A stretch of 6,543 nt of DNA from an uncultured Lachnoanaerobaculum sp. (GTDB taxonomy: Bacteria > Bacillota > Clostridia > Lachnospirales > Lachnospiraceae). A model generated the notes under the pieces. That model saw only the letters and a program-made list of their open reading frames with translations, had not been told where the DNA came from and ran no database searches. The stretch is taken from NCBI GenBank assembly GCA_938041725.1, contig CALISX010000500.1:1-6543 (forward strand), written 5' to 3'. Positions 1-6,192 of this stretch are shown piece after piece. The stretch's first letter is position 1; each line of letters opens with the position of its first letter. A program made the position numbers and the translations under genes.

Positions 1-776
1 TGGATCCAGAGGCCTTTACCCAGGACTGGTCCACTTATGTGGCCAAGGGAAAGAACCACCGGTATGGCCTGTGCTTTACCTGGGACATTGCCAATATTGA
101 CAATTATGAGGACTATGTGATGCTTCCTGCTTTAGCAGGGCCAGAGGGCCTTAAGAATATTACCAGACAAAACGGCAGTGAAACCAGCGGATTTGACCGG
201 GGACGCTGTGTGCTCACCTCTAACTGCAGAAATACGGCTTTGGCAGCAGCCTGGATTGACCAGATGTATGATCCCATTCAGTCGGCCCAGAATAACTGGG
301 GAACCTATGGAGAGGAAGACAGTGCCAATATTTTTGAAATGAGTACCAATGCCAATGGCGGCCCCATGCTAAAGCATATGGATCTGGGAGATAATTCTCC
401 TGTGGAGATTCGTGAAAACCAATCCGTTAACGGGCCCCTGGCCATACTGAATGAGTATTACGGCGTATATGTAACAGAGCCGGATGATGCGAAATGGCGT
501 CTGGATAACATGCATGCCACCTATCTTTCCGATATGAACAGCAAGTATGTATTCCCCAATGTGTTTATGAGCATGGAGGATACCAACCGGGTTTCCCAGC
601 TGGATACGGATATTAAAAAATATGCCGAACAAATGAAGGCAAGCTGGATTTTAAACGGAGGGATTGAAGGAGAATGGAAGGAGTATCTGCAGAAAATGGA
701 GGACTACGGGTTGTCGGAATATCTGGCAATTAAACAGAAATACTTGGATGAGTATTTGTCTTCTATGAAAAAATAA
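1..776 (+). CDS. ABC transporter sugar-binding lipoprotein, C-terminal part (5' end outside window)
   Basis: The reading frame is open from base 3 to the TAA at 774-776, so this is the last 257 codons of a gene that begins upstream. A GTG at 39 is internal and has no Shine-Dalgarno site, so it is not the start. The protein resembles the C-terminal lobe of large extracellular solute-binding proteins (LplA-like, usually about 500-600 residues in full) that deliver sugars to ABC permeases on the cell surface. Supporting features are the aromatic-rich stretch around WIDQMYDP, the late segment KASWILNGGIEGEWKEYL, and the closing helix with YGLSEYLAIKQKYLDEY, a pattern I associate with Lachnospiraceae sugar-binding proteins. 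The signal peptide and lipobox would be upstream and cannot be seen. No terminator separates it from the fructosidase gene 25 bp on, so sucrose or fructo-oligosaccharide is the inferred ligand. The family is fairly sure; the ligand is a guess from context. Permease genes, if linked, must lie upstream. Confidence 0.82.
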   Translation, partial: DPEAFTQDWSTYVAKGKNHRYGLCFTWDIANIDNYEDYVMLPALAGPEGLKNITRQNGSETSGFDRGRCVLTSNCRNTALAAAWIDQMYDPIQSAQNNWGTYGEEDSANIFEMSTNANGGPMLKHMDLGDNSPVEIRENQSVNGPLAILNEYYGVYVTEPDDAKWRLDNMHATYLSDMNSKYVFPNVFMSMEDTNRVSQLDTDIKKYAEQMKASWILNGGIEGEWKEYLQKMEDYGLSEYLAIKQKYLDEYLSSMKK

Positions 777-801
777 AGATCCAGGATAATGGGAGAAAAA
801 A

Positions 802-2274
802 ATGTGTGAAGGATTAAAACAGGCCAGGCAGTACGAAAGGGAAGGGGAGAAAAAAATACCAAAGGAAAACAGACCGGTTTTTCATTTTTCCCCGCCCACG
901 GGGTGGATGAATGATCCAAACGGCTTTTCCAGATACAAAGGAGAGTACCATTTGTTTTTTCAGTACCATCCTTACAAAGCCCACTGGGATACCATGTACT
1001 GGGGCCATGCCAAAAGCAGGGATATGATACAGTGGGAATATCTTCCTGCCGCCCTGGCTCCGGATAACAGCTATGACAATGCCGGGATTTTTTCCGGCAG
1101 CGCCCTGGAGGAGGGAGAGAACCAGGTACTGGTGTATACAGGTGTGGAGGAAGGGCTTTTGGAAAATGGAAAAAAGCGTATGGTACAGAGCCAATGTATT
1201 GCCCTGGGAGATGGAAGGGATTATACAAAGCTTTTGACAAATCCTGTAGTAAGGGCAGAGCTGCTGCCTGAGGGAAGCAGCCGAAAGGATTTTCGGGATC
1301 CGAAAATCTGGAAGGAGGGAAACCGGTACTATATGGTGGTGGGAAGCCGGGCTGGGGACGGCAGCGGCCAGATTGCCCTTTTTACAGCATTCAGCCTGGA
1401 ATCCTGGGAATTTGCAGGGATTTTAGACCGCAGTGAAAATCAGCTGGGAAAAATGTGGGAATGCCCGGACTTTTTCCCCTTGGAGGAGAAACAGGTTTTG
1501 CTGGTTTCCCCCCAGGAAATGAAGGCCAGGGGGCTGGAATTTCATAATGGCCACAATGCCGTATTTTTACTGGGAAACTATGAAAAGGAGCAATTTTCCT
1601 TTACCAGAGAAAAGGAGCAGAATGTAGATTACGGATTGGATTTTTATGCACCCCAGACCATGGAGACAGAGGATGGAAGGCGGATTATGATTGGCTGGAT
1701 GCAGTCCTGGGATAATTTTTTGTATCCCAAAGAGCTGGGGTGGTCCGGGATGATGACCATTCCCAGAGAGCTGTCTTTGAAGGGAGACAGAGTCTGCCAG
1801 CAGCCGGTGCGGGAGCTTTTGGCCTGCCGGAAAAATCCTGTTTCCTACAGGGGGGTATGCCCCAGGGAAGAAGGGGAACTGGAGGGCATAGAGGGCCGAT
1901 GTATTGATTTGGAGCTGAGCCTGCAGGGAAATGAGTATCAAAGCTTTCGCCTGAAACTGGCAGCAGATGAGGAACATTATACGGAAATCATTTATGACAG
2001 GGATGCCCAAACCCTTGCCTTTGACCGTACCTGCTGCGGTTTAACCAAGGATGTGATCAGTACCAGGCGTATGCAGGTAAAAAACAAAGAGTTGTGTTCC
2101 CTGCGGATTTTGCTGGACCGGTATTCTGTGGAGATCTTTGTAAACGGAGGAGAACAGGTCATGAGCTCTTTGATTTTTACACCGGAGAGGGCCAGAGGCA
2201 TTCGTTTTGCCAGCGAGGGGGAAGTGGAACTGACTGTGACAAAATATGATATTGTGCTGGAAGGGCCAAGATAA
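802..2274 (+). CDS. Glycoside hydrolase family 32 beta-fructofuranosidase (sucrose/FOS hydrolase, SacA/ScrB-like)
   Basis: Hydrolyses terminal beta-fructofuranosyl bonds of sucrose or short fructans, with retention, in the cytoplasm (no signal peptide or membrane segment). The 490 residues match the family's usual length. All GH32 landmarks are visible: WMNDPNG at 35-41 with nucleophile D38, the RDP motif at 165-167 with transition-state stabiliser D166, and EC at 220-221 with acid/base E220. A C-terminal beta-sandwich domain carries the typical SVEIFVNGG strand near 442-450. The ATG at 802 is preceded by GGGAG (791-795) at good spacing, and the short charged N-terminus ahead of the five-bladed propeller is normal for bacterial sucrases. 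Because the gene follows an ABC sugar-binding protein rather than a PTS gene, unphosphorylated substrate (EC 3.2.1.26) is more likely than sucrose-6-phosphate; that is inference. Sucrose versus inulin-type oligosaccharide cannot be settled from sequence. No terminator is visible before the next gene. Confidence 0.95.
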   Translation: MCEGLKQARQYEREGEKKIPKENRPVFHFSPPTGWMNDPNGFSRYKGEYHLFFQYHPYKAHWDTMYWGHAKSRDMIQWEYLPAALAPDNSYDNAGIFSGSALEEGENQVLVYTGVEEGLLENGKKRMVQSQCIALGDGRDYTKLLTNPVVRAELLPEGSSRKDFRDPKIWKEGNRYYMVVGSRAGDGSGQIALFTAFSLESWEFAGILDRSENQLGKMWECPDFFPLEEKQVLLVSPQEMKARGLEFHNGHNAVFLLGNYEKEQFSFTREKEQNVDYGLDFYAPQTMETEDGRRIMIGWMQSWDNFLYPKELGWSGMMTIPRELSLKGDRVCQQPVRELLACRKNPVSYRGVCPREEGELEGIEGRCIDLELSLQGNEYQSFRLKLAADEEHYTEIIYDRDAQTLAFDRTCCGLTKDVISTRRMQVKNKELCSLRILLDRYSVEIFVNGGEQVMSSLIFTPERARGIRFASEGEVELTVTKYDIVLEGPR

Positions 2275-2324
2275 TGGTGCCGACCCTTCCGGCAGGGGCG
2301 TACTGTAGAGATTCCGGAGAGCCG

Positions 2325-2336
2325 CCTCAGGGGAGG
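2325..2336 (+). promoter_or_regulatory. Shine-Dalgarno site of the reductase-like gene, within a possible small hairpin
   Basis: GGGAGG (2331-2336) lies five bases before the ATG at 2342 and sets that start. CCTC at 2325-2328 can pair with GAGG at 2333-2336 around a 4-nt loop, which would cover part of the ribosome site. The stem is only 4 bp, so the ribosome site is certain but any regulatory effect is speculative. Confidence 0.4.
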
Positions 2337-2341
2337 GAAGC

Positions 2342-3214
2342 ATGCGTTTATTGATTTACGGTGCAGGGGTCATCGGATCCCTGTATGCTGTGCTGTTTTC
2401 TGAAGCAGGGTATGATACCAGCGTATATGCCAGGGGAGAAAGACTTAAGGTTCTAAAAAACAAGGGACTTTTGTATTTGGATCACAAAAAGGTGAGGAGG
2501 GCCAAGGTTCGTGTATTGGAAAAACTGCAGCCGGAGGATGTGTATGACTTTATTTTCCTGACGGTGCGAAAAGAGCAGCTCTACCAGGCCCTGGAGGAAC
2601 TGAAGGGAAATAAGAGCGGCTGTATTGTGACCATGGTCAACGCCCTGGATGATTATGGAAAATGGGAAGCCATCTGCGGAAGGGGAAGGATCCTTCCTGC
2701 TTTTCCCGGGGGCGGAGGCGGGATCCATGGAGACGTGCTGAAGGGGGCTTTGGTTCCCGGCTTTGTACAACCTACTACCTTTGGGGAGATTGCAGGCATC
2801 AAATCAGAAAGAGCAAAGGACCTGGCCGGGATTTTTCAAAGGGCAGGCATTCCCTGTCAGCAGGTAAGGGATATGAGGCTGTGGCAGCTTTGCCATTTGG
2901 CCCTGGTGGTGCCCCTGGCCGATGCCTATTATGAAGCAAAGGATCCCAAAAGGGCCGGGAGGGAAAGGGAGCTTATGGAAAAAACCGCCAGGCGGCTGAA
3001 AAGAAATTTTTGCTTTATCAAAAAACACAGGGGAAAGCTGTCCCCCGGAAAAATGCATCTGTTCCGGTTTATGCCAGTGCCCCTATTGACCCTGGCTTTG
3101 GGATGCCTGTATCAGAGCAGCTTTGGAGATACTTTTATGTACCAGCACGCCATGAAGGCGAAGGAGGAAATGGGGAGACTGCATGAAGCCTTCTACGGGT
3201 ATATACGGGCATGA
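2342..3214 (+). CDS. Ketopantoate reductase (ApbA/PanE) family protein, probably not a genuine PanE
   Basis: The 290-residue protein has the two-domain layout of 2-dehydropantoate 2-reductases. The N-terminal Rossmann domain opens with IYGAGVIGSLYA (GxGxxG at 7-12), has an arginine after the second strand (R31, a usual NADP-preference position), and the strand YDFIFLTVR at 68-76. The middle segment FVQPTTFGEIAG (141-152) matches the family, and the C-terminal part is helical. N100 in TMVNALDDYG aligns with the substrate-binding Asn of PanE. However, where PanE has its catalytic lysine and two asparagines (KxxxNxxxN before PLTA), this protein has Q182, L186 and V190 in WQLCHLALVVPLADA, and I see no TEID-like glutamate motif near the C-terminus. 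It is therefore probably an NAD(P)-dependent oxidoreductase or binding protein of unknown substrate. It follows the fructosidase gene by 67 bp on the same strand with no terminator, so it may be co-transcribed. A conserved Lachnospiraceae subfamily of this type seems likely, but I recall that only loosely. Confidence 0.85.
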   Translation: MRLLIYGAGVIGSLYAVLFSEAGYDTSVYARGERLKVLKNKGLLYLDHKKVRRAKVRVLEKLQPEDVYDFIFLTVRKEQLYQALEELKGNKSGCIVTMVNALDDYGKWEAICGRGRILPAFPGGGGGIHGDVLKGALVPGFVQPTTFGEIAGIKSERAKDLAGIFQRAGIPCQQVRDMRLWQLCHLALVVPLADAYYEAKDPKRAGRERELMEKTARRLKRNFCFIKKHRGKLSPGKMHLFRFMPVPLLTLALGCLYQSSFGDTFMYQHAMKAKEEMGRLHEAFYGYIRA

Positions 3215-3269
3215 TTTTTCGTATTATTCTACCTCCATCAGATCGGTTCAGATAAATTTTTTTCAGCTT
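3215..3269. other. Convergent intergenic gap without a recognisable terminator
   Basis: These 55 bp lie between the stop codons of two converging genes, where a bidirectional terminator would be expected. The stretch is AT-rich, with a T-run near 3257-3263, and contains a short direct repeat (TCAGAT at about 3238 and 3248). I find no GC-rich stem followed by a U-tract in either direction. Termination may be Rho-dependent, or transcripts may overlap. Confidence 0.4.
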
Positions 3270-4277
3270 TTATATCGGTTGTTTTTTATTTAGCACCTTT
3301 GTATTATCGGCAGAATAAAAATATCCATAATACACCACCTTTTCCTTTACCCCAAATCCCAGTCCTTCATAAATCCGATGGGCTGGGATATTTTCTTTTT
3401 CCACCTGCAGGAGAAGGGACGTTGCCCCTTTCTGCCGGATCAGGGAAAGAATCTCTCCCATAACAGTCCTTCCCAGCCCTTTGCCTCTGAAATCCGGGAA
3501 AATCGTAAAGCCATAAAAATAAAAGGTGTGGTTCCCGTATTCTTCCAGAAAAAAACGGCCTATAGGTACCCATGGGCCGGGTGCGGCCTGGCGGGAGTCC
3601 TGAGGAAGCCTTTTATGCACATTCTCCATGACGGCAGAAAAGCCCTGCTGGGTTTGGAAGATTTTGTATTCTCCAGGGGTCTCTCCCGGGGAAATGGTGT
3701 AGTTTCTTTTTTTGGAGAAGGATGCATTCCGGATTGCTCCAAAGACATATTTCATGGTGAGCTGGGTGTTTTGATACCGGGCCCCCAGGCTTTTGACTGC
3801 ATGGATGCCTGCGGGAAGGGATTCATCACAGGGAAAGTCAAAGAAAAGGGGGCGGCGGGGGGAGACAAAGGCCAAAAAGCTTCGGATTTTAGGGTCGGGG
3901 CTTTTTTTGTTTTTTGGATTTTTCAGAAAGCTGCAAAGGATCTGGCAGCTTTTGGTGAAATATCCCTGTCGGACATATCGGGGATGGGTAAAGGCAATTA
4001 TTTCGAATGCACCGGGAGCCAGGGCACAGACTGCCATCCCATGAACAATCGCTGCGGGAGCAATATGAGAGCTGCTTTGCAGCGAAGTGATGCGGGGGCT
4101 GATATCTGGGTTGGTGTTTGCTTCCCCGGCGCAGGGGGGAGTGTCTGTTTGGGTCTGGATCAGATATAAGCAATCCTCCTCCTCATAGGGGAAGGAAAAG
4201 GAGGGGGAATAATGGGCTTCCAGGTCTTGGATTTCTTTTTTCTGGGCGGGGGTCAGGGCAGGGGTTATCGCAATCAT
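3270..4277 (-). CDS. GNAT family N-acetyltransferase, apparent tandem-domain protein
   Basis: Transfers an acetyl group from acetyl-CoA to an unknown amine; predicted cytoplasmic. The 335 residues are about twice a single GNAT domain. The C-terminal domain is canonical: a beta-strand FYGFTIFPDF, the acetyl-CoA pyrophosphate loop RGKGLG at 264-269, and the late motif HRIYEGLGF at about 300-308. The N-terminal half (about 90-110) has EIIAFTHPRYVRQGYF, which looks like the same core motif but does not fit the (Q/R)xxGx(G/A) loop, so it is probably a degenerate GNAT fold. Residues 46-75 are a Pro/Ser/Thr-rich stretch that looks like a loop insertion. The ATG (complement of 4275-4277) has an AAGGGAG site just upstream (about 4283-4289 on the + strand), supporting the start. 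It is a single gene, convergent with the sugar cluster and divergent from pyrF. Its own promoter was not identified. The family is sure for the C-terminal domain; the substrate is unknown. Confidence 0.85.
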   Translation of the reverse strand: MIAITPALTPAQKKEIQDLEAHYSPSFSFPYEEEDCLYLIQTQTDTPPCAGEANTNPDISPRITSLQSSSHIAPAAIVHGMAVCALAPGAFEIIAFTHPRYVRQGYFTKSCQILCSFLKNPKNKKSPDPKIRSFLAFVSPRRPLFFDFPCDESLPAGIHAVKSLGARYQNTQLTMKYVFGAIRNASFSKKRNYTISPGETPGEYKIFQTQQGFSAVMENVHKRLPQDSRQAAPGPWVPIGRFFLEEYGNHTFYFYGFTIFPDFRGKGLGRTVMGEILSLIRQKGATSLLLQVEKENIPAHRIYEGLGFGVKEKVVYYGYFYSADNTKVLNKKQPI

Positions 4278-4290
4278 AAGGCTCCCTTTC

Positions 4291-4319
4291 TTGAAACAGT
4301 TTCCTTCCTATGCTATAAT
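4291..4319 (+). promoter_or_regulatory. Sigma-A-type promoter for the pyrF-pyrK-pyrD operon
   Basis: TTGAAA at 4291-4296 matches five of six bases of the -35 consensus. A 17-bp spacer follows, then a perfect TATAAT at 4314-4319 with an extended -10 TG at 4311-4312. Transcription would start near 4326 and run toward pyrF, leaving a leader of about 165 nt. The -35 lies only 14 bp from the divergent GNAT start codon and next to its ribosome site, so the two transcription units are packed back to back. This is a strong sequence match; activity is inferred. Confidence 0.8.
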
Positions 4320-4382
4320 TTTTCAGAACTTTTGATGTTTGTTCCGGTGCCGGGGAGGAAGAAATAAAATCAGCATTTTCCC

Positions 4383-4395
4383 TGGTACAGTACCA
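4383..4395. repeat. Perfect 13-bp inverted repeat in the pyr leader (possible operator)
   Basis: TGGTAC-A-GTACCA has two 6-bp arms around a single central base, about 57 bp downstream of the inferred transcription start. A one-base centre is more like a dimeric protein binding site than an RNA hairpin, although TGGT/ACCA could form a 4-bp stem with a 5-nt loop. No regulator gene is in the window, and the repeat may be chance. Confidence 0.4.
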
Positions 4396-4479
4396 TGTTA
4401 TGCCCAGGCTGTAAAGACTGCAGAAGGGGCGATGGTTTAGGAGATCCGCTCAGGCGGTTCCGGTCTATTCTTTGTGAAA

Positions 4480-4484
4480 AAGGA
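4480..4484 (+). promoter_or_regulatory. Ribosome binding site that decides the pyrF start
   Basis: AAGGA sits seven bases before the ATG at 4492. The longer alternative start, GTG at 4474, is preceded only by pyrimidine-rich sequence (GGTCTATTCTTT) with no ribosome site and would place this AAGGA inside the coding region. The ATG is therefore preferred. Confidence 0.65.
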
Positions 4485-4491
4485 AAAATCC

Positions 4492-5415
4492 ATGATTCAA
4501 AAACTGATCCGAAAGATTCAAGATACTTCTGCCCCGGTTTGCGTGGGCCTTGACCCTGTTCCTTCCCATATCCCGGGATTTTTGGCGGAGGAATGTATGA
4601 AACAATTTGACAATCCCCTGGAGGCCATGGCCCGGGCCTACTACCAATTTAATACGGCCATTATAGATGCCGTATGGGATTTGATTCCGGCGGTTAAGCC
4701 CCAGATTGCCATGTATGAGGCTTTGGGGATTCCAGGGCTTTTGACCTATCAAAAAACCGTGGAGTATGCCAAATCCAAGGGGCTTTTGGTGATAGGAGAT
4801 GTCAAAAGAGGAGACATCGGCTCCACTTCCTTGGCCTATGCCCAGGGACATTTGGGAAGTGTGGAAATCGGAGGAGAAAGATGCAAGGCCTTTGACACGG
4901 ATATGGTAACGGTCAATCCCTATTTGGGCAGCGATGGGGTAAAGCCCTTTATTGATGTATGCAATGGGGAGGACAAGGGCATTTTTGTACTGGTAAAAAC
5001 CTCCAATCCTTCGGGAAAGGAGTTTCAGGACCGATTGATAGAGGGAAGGCCTTTGTATGCCTGGGTTGCCCAAAAGACCCTGGAGTGGGCAAGGCTTTCC
5101 ATGGAGGGGGAATACTCCAATGTGGGAGCTGTGGTGGGAGCCACCTACCCCAGGGAAAGCGCCGCCCTGAGGAAACAGCTTCCAGGGGTATATTTTCTGG
5201 TGCCCGGCTATGGGGCCCAGGGAGGCAGTGCAAAGGATCTGGCAGCCTGCTTTGATGAGGGGGGGCTGGGGGCCATTGTCAATTCCTCCCGGGGCATCAT
5301 TGCTGCCTATCAAATGGAAAAATATGCCGCCTTTGGTGCAGAGGGCTTTGCCAAGGCCTCCAGACAGGCGGTAAAGGATATGATTGCAGATATTGCCGGG
5401 GCACTGGCAGGCTAA
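4492..5415 (+). CDS. pyrF: Orotidine-5'-phosphate decarboxylase, long (type 2) form
   Basis: Catalyses the last step of UMP synthesis, decarboxylating orotidine 5'-monophosphate to UMP in the cytoplasm. From the ATG the protein has 307 residues, the length of the long-type PyrF found in many Clostridia, rather than the roughly 230-240 of the short Bacillus/E. coli type. The (beta/alpha)8 motifs appear in order: VGLDP (18-22), the strand AVKPQIAMYEALG (67-79), the catalytic DVKRGD at 103-108 with the D-x-K-x-x-D pattern (D103, K105, D108), then DMVTVNPYLGSDG, VLVKTSNPSG, GAVVGATYP, the phosphate-binding FLVPGYGAQGG and NSSRGI. An in-frame GTG at 4474 would add six residues (MKKEKS) but lacks a ribosome site. 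The gene is first in an operon with pyrK, 15 bp downstream, and pyrD. It is expressed from the promoter at 4291-4319 after a long leader. The assignment is secure. Confidence 0.97.
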   Translation: MIQKLIRKIQDTSAPVCVGLDPVPSHIPGFLAEECMKQFDNPLEAMARAYYQFNTAIIDAVWDLIPAVKPQIAMYEALGIPGLLTYQKTVEYAKSKGLLVIGDVKRGDIGSTSLAYAQGHLGSVEIGGERCKAFDTDMVTVNPYLGSDGVKPFIDVCNGEDKGIFVLVKTSNPSGKEFQDRLIEGRPLYAWVAQKTLEWARLSMEGEYSNVGAVVGATYPRESAALRKQLPGVYFLVPGYGAQGGSAKDLAACFDEGGLGAIVNSSRGIIAAYQMEKYAAFGAEGFAKASRQAVKDMIADIAGALAG

Positions 5416-5430
5416 GGAGAACAAGGGGAA

Positions 5431-6192
5431 ATGTTGGAATATAGTGAAATACTGTTTCAGGAGGAAATAGCACCGGGGATCTTTTCTTTGGGACTTCGCA
5501 GTGCTGCTGCCAAAGAGGCGGCGCCGGGGCAGTTTGTGTCTTTGTATGTGCCGGATTCCTCCAAGCTTTTGCCAAGACCCATCAGCATCTGTGAGATTCA
5601 CAGGGAAACAGAGGTACTGCGCCTGGTATACCGGGTTACCGGGGAGGACACAGGAACAAAGCGGATTTCGCAAATGCTTCCCGGGGAAAGACTTCGGCTC
5701 ATGGGTCCTTTGGGCAGGGGATTTTTGCTGGACAGTGTGGATACGGTTTTAATCGGAGGCGGCATTGGGATCCCCCCTTTGCTGGCTGCCGCCAAGACCC
5801 TGGCCGGGAAGAAAGAAATGATTCTGGGCTATCGGGATCACCTAGCCTTTTTAAGCAAGGAGTTTCAAAGCTGGGGACGGGTGCATATTGCCACGGAGGA
5901 TGGAAGTCTGGGCACCCGGGGAAATGTGCTGGATGTGCTAAGGGAAAGAAAGATCCAGGAGGGAAGGATTTTGGCCTGCGGCCCTCTGCCCATGCTGCGG
6001 GGAATCAAGGAATATGCCCTGGCCCATGGAATGGAATGCTATCTTTCTTTGGAGGAGAGAATGGCCTGCGGCATCGGGGCCTGCTTGGCCTGTGTATGCA
6101 AAAGCAGGGAAAAGGACGGCTGCTCCCATGTGAATAATAAAAGAGTCTGCAAGGAGGGGCCGGTTTTTGCAGCAGAAGAGGTGGAACTATAA
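5431..6192 (+). CDS. pyrK: Dihydroorotate dehydrogenase B, electron-transfer subunit (FAD, 2Fe-2S)
   Basis: PyrK carries electrons from the PyrD flavin to NAD+ in the PyrD2-PyrK2 complex of class 1B dihydroorotate dehydrogenase. The 253-residue protein has the ferredoxin-reductase-like layout. The FAD domain has PGQFVSLYV and the flavin motif RPISI at 49-53. The NAD domain has [12 protein letters not shown] at 107-118, the [10 protein letters not shown] turn near 180-189, and [11 protein letters not shown]. The C-terminal 2Fe-2S site has four cysteines, C213, C218, C221 and C240 (C-x4-C-x2-C-x18-C), followed by the usual GPVF. The last spacer is a few residues longer than the x14 I recall for Lactococcus PyrK, with extra cysteines C223 and C231 in the loop. 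The start has AAGGAG (5414-5419), overlapping the pyrF stop, plus AGGGG immediately before the ATG. Its TAA shares a base with the pyrD ATG, which suggests translational coupling and fits a 1:1 complex. Confidence 0.96.
   Translation: MLEYSEILFQEEIAPGIFSLGLRSAAAKEAAPGQFVSLYVPDSSKLLPRPISICEIHRETEVLRLVYRVTGEDTGTKRISQMLPGERLRLMGPLGRGFLLDSVDTVLIGGGIGIPPLLAAAKTLAGKKEMILGYRDHLAFLSKEFQSWGRVHIATEDGSLGTRGNVLDVLRERKIQEGRILACGPLPMLRGIKEYALAHGMECYLSLEERMACGIGACLACVCKSREKDGCSHVNNKRVCKEGPVFAAEEVEL

Larger units (their letters stand above)
4326..4491 (+). other. Long leader of the pyr operon, no recognised RNA element
   Basis: This is the untranslated stretch between the inferred transcription start and the pyrF ATG. 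It contains a perfect inverted repeat (4383-4395), a CCTGG/CCAGG pair that could form a stem (4381-4385 with 4404-4408), a small GC hairpin CCGC-TCAG-GCGG at 4446-4457, and an 8-bp direct repeat GTTCCGGT at 4341-4348 and 4457-4464. The small hairpin is followed by a pyrimidine-rich but not U-run sequence, so it is not a convincing terminator. I cannot recognise a PyrR-binding loop, T-box, or purine, fluoride or other known riboswitch. The length suggests regulation, but nothing proves it. Confidence 0.35.

Noticed and set aside
39..776. GTG at 39 as the true start of the first gene
   Set aside because: The frame is open back to base 3, no ribosome site precedes it, and the family is about twice this length, so the gene starts outside the window.
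704..1240. 178-residue minus-strand frame across the binding-protein/fructosidase junction
   Set aside because: It is antisense to conserved GH32 coding sequence including the nucleophile motif, with no family resemblance of its own.
3378..4169. 263-residue open frame on the + strand opposite the GNAT gene
   Set aside because: It is antisense to a gene with clear GNAT motifs and has no recognisable domain; it is a shadow frame.
4423..4463. Possible fluoride riboswitch, suggested by GGCGATGG near 4428
   Set aside because: The matching 3' half of the first stem and the downstream conserved segments are not present.
4341..4465. Possible cobalamin riboswitch, since AGGAGATCCGC (4439-4449) resembles the B12-box 3' end and GGTGCC occurs near the 5' end
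   Set aside because: The conserved core (GGGAA, GGTG, CCCGCNACTG) is missing or badly mismatched, and a pyr operon is not an expected target.
4446..4473. GC hairpin followed by TTCCGGTCTATTCTTT as an intrinsic attenuator
   Set aside because: The stem is only 4 bp and there is no continuous U-run next to it.
4395..4553. Small ORF in the pyr leader beginning MLCPGCKDC, with a CxxCxxC pattern
   Set aside because: It has no ribosome site before its ATG and runs mostly inside pyrF in another frame; the cysteine pattern is probably chance.
4465..5673. 402-residue open frame on the minus strand opposite pyrF and pyrK
   Set aside because: It is antisense to two certain genes, shows no recognisable domain, and is low in plausibility (Cys/His/Pro/Gly-rich shadow composition).
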